A stretch of 64,000 nt of DNA from an uncultured Eubacteriales bacterium (GTDB lineage: Bacteria; Bacillota; Clostridia; Christensenellales; Aristaeellaceae): assembly GCA_902781095.1 (NCBI GenBank), contig CACZHW010000001.1, forward strand, positions 169,458 to 233,457, written 5' to 3'. The notes below the pieces were generated by a model that did not search any database, had not been told where the DNA came from, and saw only the letters and a list, made by a program, of their open reading frames with translations. Shown in pieces: positions 7,586-17,092 of the stretch. Position 1 is the first letter of the stretch, and each line of letters begins with the position of its first letter. The position numbers and the translations under genes are program-made.

Positions 7586-9097
7586 TCAGGTAATGGGCGC
7601 GGGGTTGAAGATGCACAGGTAGTTGTGCATCCGGTACTTCTCGGCAAACGGCTGGTCCTTGCCGCTGGCGCAGGCGATGATCTTGTTGAAGATTTCGGTG
7701 CCCACCTCTTCGATGGTCTTCTCGCCGGTCGCCACCGCACCCGCGCTGATGTCGATGATGTCCGGCCACTGCTCCTTCAGTTCGTTGCGGGAGCAGACTT
7801 TGATGACGGGCACGGCCGCCAGGTTGTAGGGCGTCCCGCGGCCGGTCATGAAGACCTGCAGGCCGATGCCGCTGGCCATCTGGCAGGGGCCGCAGACGAT
7901 GTCGCTGGCCGGGGTGGCCGCGAAGATCTCGCCGTGTTTAGTCGGCCGCTCGGCCGGGGAGAGCACCTCCACGATGGGCGAGGTACCCGACTTGGCGATG
8001 CTGCCCATCGCCTTTTCCACGATGTTGGAAAGGCCGCCCTTCTTGTTGCCCGGCGTGGGGTTGGCGCTGCGGTCCACGTTGGCTTCCGCCAGGTAGTTGT
8101 CGTACCAGCGCATCTCGGCGGCCAGCTTGTCGCGCACCTCCGCGCTCACGCAGCGCTCGGCGATGAAATGGACGCCGTCGCGGACCTCCGTAACCTCGGA
8201 GAAGAGCACCGTGCCGCCGCCGCGGACCAGCATATCGGCCGCGTAGCCGGCGCTGGGGTTGGCCGATACGCCGGAGAAAGCGTCGCTGCCGCCGCACTGC
8301 ATGCCGATCAGCAGCTCGGAGAGCGGCAGCTCTTCGCGCCTGCGCTCGTTTAAGATCTTCAGCTTCTTCTCCGCCATCTCCAGGATCGCGTTCATGCAGC
8401 CCTCAAAGCCGTGGCATTCCTGCAGCACGATCACGTTCTCCGGCGTGTTGTTCTCCGGGCCGACCAGCATGTCCGCCGTCAGCTTCTCGCAGCCGAGGGA
8501 CACCACCATCAGCTGCCCGCCGAAATTCGGGTGGTGGCAGATGTTGCGCAGCGCGCGGATCGGCACCTTGGCCTCCGGCGCGTTGATCGCCACGCCGCAA
8601 CCGTAGGCGTGGTTGATGGCGACCACGTCGTCCACGTGCGGGTACTTGGGCAGGAGTTCCCTGCGGATGCGCTCCAGCGCCACGTTCAGCGTGCCTTCCA
8701 CGCACTGCACGGTGGTCTGGATGCCCAGCATGTTGCGGGTCCCGGCGTAGCCGCCCTCCGGATTGCGGTAGCCCAGCCAGGTCTTCACCGGCGGCTCCGG
8801 CAGGTCCGTGCGGATGTTGACGCCCCAGGGCATGTCGTCCAGGCTCGGCGGGACGGGGAGGCGCAGCATGTGCTCGTTGATCCACTGGCCCTTGGCGATC
8901 GGGTCGATGGCGTATCCCAGGGTGACGCCGTAGCGCACGATCGCGCCGCCCGCCGGAATATCCTGCAGCGCGATCTTGTGGGCCTGCGGAATATCGGAGA
9001 GCGTCACCACGCCCGGCAGGATCTCGGTGCCTGCGGGCAGCTCCTTCACGGCGATGGCGACGTTGTCTTCGGGTTTGATTTTGACACAGGTACGCAT
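7586..9097 (-). CDS. garD: Galactarate dehydratase
   Basis: UxaA/GarD-family enzyme, 503 residues, converting galactarate to 5-keto-4-deoxyglucarate. It matches the remembered E. coli GarD sequence along its whole length: an N-terminal SAF-like domain, then LPKYPHVDDVVAINHAYGCG, MQCGGSDAFSGV, TPGNKKGGLSNIVEKA and the terminal IFNPAPIT. The many conserved Cys and His residues fit a metal-dependent dehydratase. The ATG at 9097 follows AAGGAG at 8 bases. Its place after gudD in one operon means both C4 epimers of the sugar diacid can be used. Confidence 0.95.
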   Translation of the reverse strand: MRTCVKIKPEDNVAIAVKELPAGTEILPGVVTLSDIPQAHKIALQDIPAGGAIVRYGVTLGYAIDPIAKGQWINEHMLRLPVPPSLDDMPWGVNIRTDLPEPPVKTWLGYRNPEGGYAGTRNMLGIQTTVQCVEGTLNVALERIRRELLPKYPHVDDVVAINHAYGCGVAINAPEAKVPIRALRNICHHPNFGGQLMVVSLGCEKLTADMLVGPENNTPENVIVLQECHGFEGCMNAILEMAEKKLKILNERRREELPLSELLIGMQCGGSDAFSGVSANPSAGYAADMLVRGGGTVLFSEVTEVRDGVHFIAERCVSAEVRDKLAAEMRWYDNYLAEANVDRSANPTPGNKKGGLSNIVEKAMGSIAKSGTSPIVEVLSPAERPTKHGEIFAATPASDIVCGPCQMASGIGLQVFMTGRGTPYNLAAVPVIKVCSRNELKEQWPDIIDISAGAVATGEKTIEEVGTEIFNKIIACASGKDQPFAEKYRMHNYLCIFNPAPIT

Positions 9098-9115
9098 AAG
9101 CTTACTCCTTGAAAG

Positions 9116-9140
9116 GCCGGCCGGTGTTTACCCGGCCGGC
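9116..9140 (-). other. Intergenic hairpin between gudD and garD
   Basis: Perfect 9-bp stem GCCGGCCGG/CCGGCCGGC with a 7-base loop, in the 53-base gap upstream of garD. The minus-strand tail is CTTTC, poor for termination, so it may act as a processing or stability element that sets garD expression relative to gudD. Confidence 0.45.
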
Positions 9141-9150
9141 GCTATTTGGT

Positions 9151-10479
9151 TTACCTCACGAGGCAGGGTTTTTTGTTGTCAAACTTCCAGCCCGGGATCA
9201 GGTACTGCATGCCCTTGGCGTCGTCGCGCGCGCCCAGGCAGTTCTCAAGGTACACGCGGTTGGCCTTCTTCACCTGCTCCAGGTCCACGTCGATGCCGAG
9301 GCCCGGCTTCTTCGGCAGGTCGATGCAGCCGTCCACGATCTGCATGGGCTCCACGGTCAGGCGCTCGCGGCCCTCCTGCCAGATCCAGTGCGTGTCGATG
9401 CCGTTCATCTTTCCGGGGATGGCGGCAGCGCACTGCACGACCATGGCCAGCGAGATGTCGAAGTGGTTGTTGCTGTGGCAGCCCCACATCAGGCCGAAGT
9501 CGTTGCACAGCTGGCCCACGCGGACGGAGCCGTTCATCGTCCAGAAGTGCGGGTCGGCCAGCGGGATATCCACGCTCTGCAGCGCGATGGTGTGGCACAT
9601 CTGCCGCCAGTCGGTGTTGATCATGTTCGTGGCGGTGGGCATCATCGTCGCCTTGCGGAATTCCGCCATCACCTCGCGTCCGGAGAAGCCGTCCTCCGTA
9701 CCGCAGGGATCTTCCATGTACGCCAGGACCTTCTTGAGGTCGGGCGCCACTTCCAGCGCTTCCTTCAGGCTCCAGCAGCCGTTGGGATCCAGGTCCACGC
9801 GGGCGTTCGGGAAGGCCTTCTTGATCGCCGTGACGGCCTTGACCTCCTCCTTCGGCGCGAGCACGCCGCCCTTGAGCTTGAAGTCCTCGAAGCCGTACTT
9901 TTCGACGGTGGCCTTCGCCAGCTCCACGATGGCGTCCGGGGTCAGCGCCTCCTCGTTGCGCAGGCGGTACCATGCACAGGGGCTGTCCTCCTCGCTCATG
10001 TAGGGCAGGTCGGTCTTCTTGCGGTCACCGATGTAGAACAGGTAACTGAGGAAGCGCACCCGGTCGCGCTGGATGCCGTCGCCCATCAGGGCTGCGGCGG
10101 GCACCTCCAGGTACTTGCCCAGCAGGTCCAGCAGCGGCGCTTCGATCGCCGTCACCACATGCACGCCGGTGCGCAGGTCAAAGGTCTGCAGGCCGCGGAC
10201 GTCGTCCTTGATGTTGGTGTTCAGCCACGCGCGCACCTTGTTCAGCGTGCCCTTGTAATCGGAGATCGGCGTATCCAGCACCAGCGGCTTCACGTCCTCC
10301 AGGGCCTTGGTGATCTTCTGGCCGCCGGGAACCTCGCCCACGCCCAGGTTGCCGGTGCTGTCCTCCAGCACCACCACGTTGCGGGTGAAATAGGGGGCGT
10401 GCGCGCCGGAGAGGTTCAGTTCCATGCTGTCATGGCCCGCTACCGGGTAGACATCCATTTTGACAATCTTCGGGATCAT
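9151..10479 (-). CDS. gudD: Glucarate dehydratase
   Basis: Enolase-superfamily dehydratase converting D-glucarate (and often L-idarate) to 5-keto-4-deoxyglucarate. The capping domain has the [10 protein letters not shown] and GVGEVPGG segments. The barrel shows the KxK base motif (DFKLKGG), the metal ligands in DLDPNGCW and MEDPCG, the [10 protein letters not shown] segment and the catalytic His in [12 protein letters not shown]. The 442 residues match GudD. I place the start at the ATG at 10479, since the ATG at 10488 directly abuts GTGGAGG. It lies 19 bases after garK. Confidence 0.95.
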   Translation of the reverse strand: MIPKIVKMDVYPVAGHDSMELNLSGAHAPYFTRNVVVLEDSTGNLGVGEVPGGQKITKALEDVKPLVLDTPISDYKGTLNKVRAWLNTNIKDDVRGLQTFDLRTGVHVVTAIEAPLLDLLGKYLEVPAAALMGDGIQRDRVRFLSYLFYIGDRKKTDLPYMSEEDSPCAWYRLRNEEALTPDAIVELAKATVEKYGFEDFKLKGGVLAPKEEVKAVTAIKKAFPNARVDLDPNGCWSLKEALEVAPDLKKVLAYMEDPCGTEDGFSGREVMAEFRKATMMPTATNMINTDWRQMCHTIALQSVDIPLADPHFWTMNGSVRVGQLCNDFGLMWGCHSNNHFDISLAMVVQCAAAIPGKMNGIDTHWIWQEGRERLTVEPMQIVDGCIDLPKKPGLGIDVDLEQVKKANRVYLENCLGARDDAKGMQYLIPGWKFDNKKPCLVR

Positions 10480-10498
10480 TGGAATCATCCTCCACTTC

Positions 10499-11644
10499 TC
10501 ATTTGGTCAGGAGCGTGCCGATGCGGATCGCCCGCAGGAGCCTCTCCGCTGCGTACTCGTACAGCGCCGGGGCGTCGGTCATGGCCTTCTCCAGGCTCAT
10601 GGGGCCGGATACGGTGGTCATGATCGTGCTCTCGCACAAATCGAACAGGCCTTCCGCACCGTCGCCGATGCCGCCCACGATCGCCGCGACCGGGATGTTC
10701 TTTGCGGCGCAGCGCTTCGCCACGCCGACCGGGACCTTGCCGAAGCGCACGCTCTGTCCGTCAATCCGGCCTTCGCCGGTGACGGCCAGGGTGACCCCCT
10801 CCAGCTTGCTTTCAAAGTCCACCGCGTCCAGCACGGCGTCGATGCCGCTCTTCAGCTGCGCGCCCAGCACGCCGCCCAGCGCGGCGCCCAGTCCGCCCGC
10901 GGCACCAGCGCCGGGGAAGGCTGCGATGTCCCTGCCGACGGCGCGCTCCACGACGCCGGCAAAGTGCGCCATGCCCGCTTCCAGCTCGTCGCGGATTTCA
11001 GGCGTCGCGCCCTTCTGGGGCCCGTAAATAAACGTCGCGCCGTTTTCGCCGAGCAGCGGGTTGGTCACGTCGCAGATGACGGTGATCCGGCATTCCTTCA
11101 GCTCGGGCAGAAGGCCGCCAAAGTCGGCCTCCGCGACATTTGCCATCTCGCCGCCCACGGGCCGGACCGCGTTGCCGTCCTTGTCCGTGAACTTCGCGCC
11201 CAGGGCCTGCAGCATGCCCAGCCCGCCGTCGTTGGTGGCGCTGCCGCCGATGCCGATGAGGATGCTCCTGGCACCCGCACGCAGCGCGGCGGCGATCATC
11301 TCCCCCGTTCCGTAACTGGTCGCCTTGCGGGGATCTTTCCCGTCCGCCGGCACGTACGGCAGGCCGCTGGCCTGGGCCATCTCCATGACGGCGGTCCCGT
11401 CGGAGAGAAGCCCCCACGTGGCCGTCTCCGGCTCGAAGAGCGGGCCGGTGACCTTCGTCGTCATGCGCTGCCCGCCCATGGCCCGCAGCAGCGCGTCCAC
11501 GGTGCCCTCGCCGCCGTCGGCCACGGGCACGGAAACGGTTTGGGTGCCGGGGAAGATCCGCTCGGTCACCCGCTCCAGAATGTCGCAGCACTCCAGCGCG
11601 GAAAGCGAGCCCTTAAAAGAATCGGGGGCAAAGAGGAATTTCAT
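10499..11644 (-). CDS. garK: Glycerate 2-kinase
   Basis: Glycerate kinase of the GarK/GlxK type, 381 residues, phosphorylating glycerate (2-phosphoglycerate in characterised homologues). Family signatures are the N-terminal [26 protein letters not shown], the [20 protein letters not shown] glycine-rich segment, [10 protein letters not shown], and [11 protein letters not shown]. It is the last step of the pathway, feeding C3 carbon into lower glycolysis. It sits downstream of garR, separated by 63 bases that contain a UUCG hairpin. Confidence 0.95.
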   Translation of the reverse strand: MKFLFAPDSFKGSLSALECCDILERVTERIFPGTQTVSVPVADGGEGTVDALLRAMGGQRMTTKVTGPLFEPETATWGLLSDGTAVMEMAQASGLPYVPADGKDPRKATSYGTGEMIAAALRAGARSILIGIGGSATNDGGLGMLQALGAKFTDKDGNAVRPVGGEMANVAEADFGGLLPELKECRITVICDVTNPLLGENGATFIYGPQKGATPEIRDELEAGMAHFAGVVERAVGRDIAAFPGAGAAGGLGAALGGVLGAQLKSGIDAVLDAVDFESKLEGVTLAVTGEGRIDGQSVRFGKVPVGVAKRCAAKNIPVAAIVGGIGDGAEGLFDLCESTIMTTVSGPMSLEKAMTDAPALYEYAAERLLRAIRIGTLLTK

Positions 11645-11669
11645 GGTTCTTCTCCTGCTGTTTCAGTCA

Positions 11670-11693
11670 GGGCGAAGCCCGAAGGCTCCGCCC
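11670..11693 (-). other. UUCG-capped intergenic hairpin between garR and garK
   Basis: On the minus strand GGGCGGAGCC and GGCTTCGCCC form a 10-bp stem closed by a C(UUCG)G tetraloop. One position pairs only as a G-U wobble in the minus-strand RNA and mispairs on the plus strand, which suggests the structure works in the operon mRNA. There is no T-tract, so a stability or processing role is likelier than termination. Confidence 0.5.
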
Positions 11694-11707
11694 CGTGAAG
11701 GTTCTTC

Positions 11708-12592
11708 TCAGTGATGCAGCACTTCGCCGGTGAGCTTCTGATAGTACTTGAGCAGCGCGCTGTGGTCGCAGCTGCCGTCGCCGTCGTGGTGCAGGATCTT
11801 CATCATCTCCAGCACCATCTGGGTCAGCGGGATGGGCGCGTCGACGGCCTTGGCGGCGTCCACGACGTTGTTCAGGTCCTTGATGTGCAGGTCGATGCGG
11901 AAGCCGGGCTGGAAGTTCTGGTCCATCATCATGGGCGCCTTCGCGTTCATGACGGTGGAGCCGGCCAGGCCGCCGCGGATGGCCTCGAAGATCTTCTGGG
12001 GCTCCACGCCGCACATCTGGCCCATCTGCATGGCTTCCGCCAGCGCCGCGATGTTGACCGCGACGATCGTCTGGTTGCACAGCTTGGTCACGTTGCCCGC
12101 GCCCACGTCGCCGCAGAGGACGACGGAAGAGCCCATGGCCTCCAGGACGGGCTTGAACTTGTCAAAGAGCTCCTGCTTGCCGCCGACCATGAAGGACAGG
12201 GTGCCGTCGATGGCCTTGGGCTGGCCGCCGGAGACGGGCGCGTCCAGCATCTGGATGCCGCGCTTCTCCAGTTCGGCAGCGATCTCGCGGGAAGCGACCG
12301 GGTTGATGGAAGACATGTCGATGAAGGCAGCAGTCTTGGGCATCTTGTCAGCCAGCTTGTCGTCCTCCAGCATGACGGACTTCACGTGCGGGCTGTTGGG
12401 CAGCATGGTGAGGACAAGATCCACGCCCTCCACGGTCTCGGAAGAGCTCCCGCAGACGGTGGCGCCGGCGGCCTTCATCTCCTCCAGGGTGGCGGTGTTG
12501 CGGTCATAAACGCGGAGCTCGTGGCCCGCCTTGAGCAGGTTCTTTGCCATTGGCTTGCCCATGATGCCGAGGCCGATAAATGCGATTTTCAT
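11708..12592 (-). CDS. garR: 2-hydroxy-3-oxopropionate (tartronate semialdehyde) reductase
   Basis: Beta-hydroxyacid dehydrogenase reducing tartronate semialdehyde to glycerate with NAD(P)H. The 294 residues match GarR. It has the N-terminal Rossmann motif FIGLGIMGKPMA, the substrate loop DAPVSGGQPKA, and the catalytic Lys region GAGNVTKLCNQ. The start follows AAGGAGG. Its presence implies that tartronate semialdehyde is made, so the operon must include an aldolase acting on 5-keto-4-deoxyglucarate. Confidence 0.93.
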   Translation of the reverse strand: MKIAFIGLGIMGKPMAKNLLKAGHELRVYDRNTATLEEMKAAGATVCGSSSETVEGVDLVLTMLPNSPHVKSVMLEDDKLADKMPKTAAFIDMSSINPVASREIAAELEKRGIQMLDAPVSGGQPKAIDGTLSFMVGGKQELFDKFKPVLEAMGSSVVLCGDVGAGNVTKLCNQTIVAVNIAALAEAMQMGQMCGVEPQKIFEAIRGGLAGSTVMNAKAPMMMDQNFQPGFRIDLHIKDLNNVVDAAKAVDAPIPLTQMVLEMMKILHHDGDGSCDHSALLKYYQKLTGEVLHH

Positions 12593-12648
12593 AGTGGTTT
12601 TCCTCCTTACGATTCTCTATGGTTAACTTTATGGGGTCGCTGAGGGAT

Positions 12649-13569
12649 TTACATCAGCGTCATGATCCAGGTGATGACCGGGACCGTGACGACGCTGAGC
12701 AGGGTGGAAACGCTGACGCAGGCGGAGGCAAAGCGGTAATCGCCGCCGTAACGCTCCGCGATCGCAGCCGTGTTGGAGGCTACGGGCATGGCCAGCAGGA
12801 TGGTGCAGATGTGCAGGGCCGTGGCCTCGATGCCGAAGGCGCGCATGATGAGCGCCATCAGCAGCGGGAAGGCGATCAGCCTGAGGAAGGTGATCTTCAG
12901 CACGTCCGGATCGACGAGCACGCGCGGGCTCATGGAGCCCATCGCGGCGCCGATGAGGATCATGGACAGCGGGGCCGTCATGTCTCCCAGACGGGCGATG
13001 GCCGTGCCGAACACGCCCGGGATCAGCATCCCCGTCGCCATGATGAAGGCGCCGATGTAGACGACGATCACCATGGGATTGAGGAGCACGTTTTTGACCC
13101 AGGAGCCCTTCTGCGGCTTGATGAACAGCCCCAGTCCCACCGTCCACTGCAGGATGCGCGGCGGCAGCAGGTACATGGAGGCCAGAAAGACGCCGGAGGG
13201 GCCGAAGACGAGGTTGACGACCGGCAATCCGGCGTTTCCCGCGTTGGAGAACATGCTGGCGTAGCGCAGCACCTTCTGCCGGTTCTCCGGTTCCCTGCGC
13301 CAGAGCCAGCGGCCGATCAGCCCCGTCACTACGCATCCCAGCGCGCTCATGGCGATGACCAGGAGGCTGGCGCGGAGCTCGTCGGCGTCCGTCGGCTTGT
13401 TGAAGGCGTTCAGCACCATCATGGGCATGGCGATATCCATCAGCAGGCGGACGAGCACCTCCCGGTTGTCGTCCCGGATCATGCGGATCCGGTTGGCGAT
13501 GAAGCCGACAACCATGTAGAGGAACAGCAGCGCCTGCGAGGATATCATCCGGGAGACGATCTCATTCAA
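12649..13569 (-). CDS. AEC-family permease
   Basis: Auxin efflux carrier/malate permease-type transporter, 306 residues with about ten hydrophobic segments. Family features are the N-terminal LFLYMVVGFIANR, the SNAGNAGLPVV segment of the first unwound helix, and PVASNTAAIAERYGG in the second half. Such proteins move small carboxylates. Within this operon it could import or export a sugar acid or pathway product, apparently redundant with TctABC. Close gaps (16 bases after the lyase gene, 56 before garR) put it in the same transcript. Confidence 0.88.
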   Translation of the reverse strand: MNEIVSRMISSQALLFLYMVVGFIANRIRMIRDDNREVLVRLLMDIAMPMMVLNAFNKPTDADELRASLLVIAMSALGCVVTGLIGRWLWRREPENRQKVLRYASMFSNAGNAGLPVVNLVFGPSGVFLASMYLLPPRILQWTVGLGLFIKPQKGSWVKNVLLNPMVIVVYIGAFIMATGMLIPGVFGTAIARLGDMTAPLSMILIGAAMGSMSPRVLVDPDVLKITFLRLIAFPLLMALIMRAFGIEATALHICTILLAMPVASNTAAIAERYGGDYRFASACVSVSTLLSVVTVPVITWIMTLM

Positions 13570-13585
13570 GGCCGTTCAGCTTCCT

Positions 13586-14479
13586 TTACAGAAGGCCCAT
13601 GTCCGTGAGCACGCCGCGCAGCTTCCCGCGCTGCTCCTCGGAGAGGGGCTGGATGGGCTTTACGCAGTCGCCGCAGTCGTAGCCGATGAGCTTCAGCGCT
13701 TCCTTCAGCACGACGGGGAAGGTGCCCATATTGGTCGCGATGCGCAGCTGGGAGAACTTGAACTGGGCCTCCAGCGCGCCCGCGGCGTCGCCCGCCTTGA
13801 ACTTGTCGTAGATGTCCGCGGCGATGCGCGGCGCGACGTTGGCGCAGCTGGCGATGGCGCCGCTGGCGCCGTAGCACAGCGCGGCGTAGATCAGGGTATC
13901 CCGGCCCATCATGACGTGGAAGCCTTCCTTGCCGCGGGTGAGGCGCAGGTACTCCTCCGTGTTGGTCATGTCGCCGGTGGAATCCTTGACGCCGATGATG
14001 TTGTCGATCTCCGCCAGCTTGGCGACCGTGGCCGGCTCCACCGTCACGTTGGTCTTGGGCCGGTTGTTGTAGATGATGATGGGCAGGCTGGTCTCGGACG
14101 CGATCTCGCGGTAGTACTCGTAGACCTCGTGCTGGGTCTGGCTGACGAACATGGGCGTCAGCACGCTGAGCGCGTCAATGCCGCCCACCTTCTCCACGGC
14201 CTTGGCGATCTTCGCCGCGCCCGCGGTGGTGATGTCGTTGGCGCCCGCATAGATGTCCATGCGGCCGGCGACGGCATCCTTGGTGACTTCCAGCATGTGG
14301 GCGTAGAAGTCCAGGTCAAAGGCATAGAACTCTCCGGTGGTGCCGAAGGGGAACACGCCGGCGATGCCGTTGTCGGCGAGGTAGTCAATCAGGCGGCGGT
14401 ACGCAGCCTCATTGAATTTGCCTTCCGCAGTCAGCGGAGTGACGACAGGGACGACGATTCCTTTGGGGGTGAAGCTCAT
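13586..14479 (-). CDS. DHDPS-family lyase, candidate 5-keto-4-deoxyglucarate aldolase or dehydratase
   Basis: Class I lyase of the dihydrodipicolinate synthase/N-acetylneuraminate lyase family, 297 residues. It has GVFPFGTTGEF (phosphate/carboxylate-binding loop), IIIYNNRP with the catalytic Tyr, and IIGVKDSTGD with the Schiff-base Lys. The lysine operon is not here. Between garR and the LarA-like gene it most likely acts on 5-keto-4-deoxyglucarate: either aldol cleavage to pyruvate and tartronate semialdehyde, or decarboxylating dehydration to alpha-ketoglutarate semialdehyde as in KdgD-type enzymes. Since garR and garK are present and garL is absent, I favour the aldolase role. Confidence 0.85.
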   Translation of the reverse strand: MSFTPKGIVVPVVTPLTAEGKFNEAAYRRLIDYLADNGIAGVFPFGTTGEFYAFDLDFYAHMLEVTKDAVAGRMDIYAGANDITTAGAAKIAKAVEKVGGIDALSVLTPMFVSQTQHEVYEYYREIASETSLPIIIYNNRPKTNVTVEPATVAKLAEIDNIIGVKDSTGDMTNTEEYLRLTRGKEGFHVMMGRDTLIYAALCYGASGAIASCANVAPRIAADIYDKFKAGDAAGALEAQFKFSQLRIATNMGTFPVVLKEALKLIGYDCGDCVKPIQPLSEEQRGKLRGVLTDMGLL

Positions 14480-14495
14480 GGGGATTTCTCCTTTC

Positions 14496-15806
14496 TTACG
14501 CCAGCCACGGGGTGGTCAGCGTGTCGTGCATGTCAAAAGTCAGCTCCTGCGGCGCGTCCAGCGCGGTCACGCCCGGATACCGGCCCGAAACCACGTCGGC
14601 GTAATATGCCTCCGAGAGCATGATCTGGCCGATGTGCAGGCTGTTGGGGATGCGGATGAGCCGCAGGGTATCCGCGCTGACGCGGTTGCAGGTACGGATG
14701 CAGAACTGGATGGCCTCCTTGTCCGTCCACAGCACGGGCGGCATCATGGCGGACTTGACGACGGTGGAGGTGAGGCAGTTGGTGTACATGGCGTTCGTGT
14801 CGATCTCGTCGTAGATGCGCTTGGTGATGGCGCTGGCCAGCCCGATGCCCAGGCTGTTGCCGTGGCTCTCCTCCGTGAGGCCCAGGAAGCAGGTGCGTTG
14901 CACCTTTACGCCGCCGTGCGCGTACGGGGTGGAAAACGTGCCCGTGATGTTGGGGTCGACGCCCGTGCCGGAGAAATTCTTGCCGATGCGGTCCACGACC
15001 AGCACGTCCCCCTCCCCGACCAGGATGGAGGGCATGTTGGCGAAGGCGATCTTGAGCAGCTCCGGCTCCCTGTCCAGGATGCGCTCCGGCAGGATGGCCT
15101 CGAACATCATCGTCTGGTCGTACGCGTTTTCAAGGCACGGGATGGCGAAGAGGATCTTGCCCGTGGAAAGCGTCACCTTCGCCATGGTGGGGATGTTGCG
15201 GGCGATGATGTCCATGCCGTCGGAGTGCACCTGCTCGGCGCCCTTCTGCTTGCCCAGCCCCACCGTCATCATTTTGCAGGGGCCGCTTTCCACAGGCCCG
15301 CGGAAGGCGTTGTGTGGCTTTAAGCGGCAGGACAGGATGACGCCGTCCGCCTCGTAGGCGTTTTTGTCCATATAGACGGGCTTGCCCAGCTCGGAGCGGC
15401 CCAGCAGGACAGTCTCCATGCTGCTGCGGATTTCGCAGCCCATGGCGTCCTCCGTGATGCCGTAGCCGGCCAGCAGCTGGCGCTGACCTTCCGCCGTCGC
15501 GCCGCCGTGGCTGCCCATGGCCGGCACGATGAAGGGCGTAGCGCCGCGGGACTTTACAAAGTTTACCACGGAGCGCGTAATGATGTCCACGTTGCGGATG
15601 CCGCGGCTGCCGGCGGTGATGGCCACGCGCATGCCCGGCTTTACGCGTTCCGCCGCGCCGGCGCGCCGGATCTCGGCGAAGATCTCCTTTTCGATGTCTT
15701 CGGGCTCGATATGCCGGTCCGGGAAGCGCTGCCGCGCGTGGAACGCCCTGGGCAGCGGTACGTCCCTGAGCAGCCGGGACACGGTTCCGTCATTTCGCAG
15801 GATCAT
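14496..15806 (-). CDS. LarA-like (DUF2088) putative nickel-pincer racemase/epimerase
   Basis: Lactate-racemase-domain protein of 436 residues. It has AITAGSRG, a SHGGAT loop, a His in LKPHNAFRG, a Lys in ESGPCKMM and a further His in GAEQVHSDG. The Lys-to-His spacing is 16 residues, the spacing of the Lys184/His200 pair of characterised LarA as I remember it. The family uses a nickel-pincer nucleotide for racemising alpha-hydroxyacids. In this operon it may epimerise a sugar acid so it can enter the GudD/GarD route. Its start overlaps the end of rpoN by four bases (ATGA). No larB, larC or larE is in the window. Confidence 0.8.
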   Translation of the reverse strand: MILRNDGTVSRLLRDVPLPRAFHARQRFPDRHIEPEDIEKEIFAEIRRAGAAERVKPGMRVAITAGSRGIRNVDIITRSVVNFVKSRGATPFIVPAMGSHGGATAEGQRQLLAGYGITEDAMGCEIRSSMETVLLGRSELGKPVYMDKNAYEADGVILSCRLKPHNAFRGPVESGPCKMMTVGLGKQKGAEQVHSDGMDIIARNIPTMAKVTLSTGKILFAIPCLENAYDQTMMFEAILPERILDREPELLKIAFANMPSILVGEGDVLVVDRIGKNFSGTGVDPNITGTFSTPYAHGGVKVQRTCFLGLTEESHGNSLGIGLASAITKRIYDEIDTNAMYTNCLTSTVVKSAMMPPVLWTDKEAIQFCIRTCNRVSADTLRLIRIPNSLHIGQIMLSEAYYADVVSGRYPGVTALDAPQELTFDMHDTLTTPWLA

Positions 15807-17089
15807 GTTTTATCCCCCCTTGGCGGGTTTCGTTCAAAACTGGAGTCGATGCCGAGCTGCGCCCTGTACTTGGCGACGGTCCGGCGGGAAATCGTGATGC
15901 CGCGCCGCAGCAGTTCCTCAGCGATGGCCCGGTCACTGATCTTCCCCTGCCCCCCGCAGATTTCGGCGATCAGTTCCCGCACGCGCTCCCGGCTCACGCC
16001 GGAGGAGACCTCCTGCTGGAAGAAATGGGAGAGCGGGAAGGTGCCGCGGCTGCACCAGAGGTACTTGTCGCGCAGCGCGCGGTACACGGTGGATTCGCTG
16101 ATGCCCAGCTCCGCGGCCGCCTCCGCGGCGGTAAGCGGAACCAGGCTGTACTCCGAGAGGAAAAACGCGCGCTGCCTGCCGACGATGAGGGCCGCCAGCT
16201 TTTCCATGGTGCTCTGCCGCAGGTCGATGGCGTGCAGCAGGCGGGTGGCGGAATCCAGCATGTCCCGCGCGTAGGCGGCTTCGTCTCCGGTCAGCCCCGC
16301 GGCCAGCCGCGCGAAGCCCGGATCGATGCGCAGGCCCGGATAGGCCCGGCTGACGAAGACGGTGGAAAGCCGGTTATCCCCATCGCGTTCCACCGCGAAT
16401 TCCGGCACGATGTAGTGCACGGGTTCCTCGCTGAGGGAGACGGGCGCCGGCGTCAGCGAGGCAATCGTCCCGGCGCAGCGGCGGACGCGCGCGGCACTCG
16501 TGTGCGTCTCCGCCGCGATGGCCGAATAGTCCTTCCGGGAGAGCTCCATGAGGTAGCCGCGGACGATGATCGCGCACAGCGGATCGGCCTGCGGCCTGGC
16601 GGCGAGCTGCAGCGTCAGGCACTCGGCGACGTCGCGCGCGCCGATACCCGCAGGCTCCAGCGCCTGCACGGCGTGGAGCGCCTCCTTGGCCAGCTCCGGC
16701 GTGATCCCCGCCTCCGCCGCGAACTCCCGCAGCGGCTGGATGAAGTAGCCGCGCGGATTGAGGCTGTGCAGCACGCCGAGGGCGGCGCGGTACGTCTCCT
16801 GCGGAAGGTCGGCAAAGCGGAGCTGCTGCTCCAGCGCCTCCATCGGGGACTCCCAGCCCCCGGGCTCAGGCTGCGCGCCGCCGGTGCGGACATACCCCAT
16901 GCGCAGCCGGACGGCGATCTCCGGCGCGGATTCGTCGGGCTGCACCAGTTCCAGCGCGGGGTTTTCCTGGACGGCCTCCCGCATCTCGTAGGAGAGGTCG
17001 TCCAGATTCCCCGACAGCAGATGGAGCGCGGTCTGCAGGCCCTGTGAGAGCCGCTGGCTCTGCACCTGTTGCAGGCGGGTTTCCGTCAT
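15803..17089 (-). CDS. rpoN: RNA polymerase sigma-54 factor
   Basis: Sigma-54 factor, 428 residues, somewhat short for the family. Region I is Gln/Leu-rich (QQVQSQRLSQGLQTALHLL) and ends with VQENPALELV. The core-binding region follows, with LNPRGYFIQPL and LEPAGIGARDVAECL. The -12-binding helix-turn-helix reads AAELGISESTVYRALRDKYL, and the C-terminal RpoN box is SRRTVAKYRAQLGI, which should contact -24. It lies inside the sugar-diacid operon, 3 bases after tctA and overlapping the LarA-like gene, so it is probably transcribed from the sigma-54 promoter at 19179-19196, forming a positive loop. Confidence 0.93.
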   Translation of the reverse strand: MTETRLQQVQSQRLSQGLQTALHLLSGNLDDLSYEMREAVQENPALELVQPDESAPEIAVRLRMGYVRTGGAQPEPGGWESPMEALEQQLRFADLPQETYRAALGVLHSLNPRGYFIQPLREFAAEAGITPELAKEALHAVQALEPAGIGARDVAECLTLQLAARPQADPLCAIIVRGYLMELSRKDYSAIAAETHTSAARVRRCAGTIASLTPAPVSLSEEPVHYIVPEFAVERDGDNRLSTVFVSRAYPGLRIDPGFARLAAGLTGDEAAYARDMLDSATRLLHAIDLRQSTMEKLAALIVGRQRAFFLSEYSLVPLTAAEAAAELGISESTVYRALRDKYLWCSRGTFPLSHFFQQEVSSGVSRERVRELIAEICGGQGKISDRAIAEELLRRGITISRRTVAKYRAQLGIDSSFERNPPRGDKT

Positions 17090-17092
17090 GTC

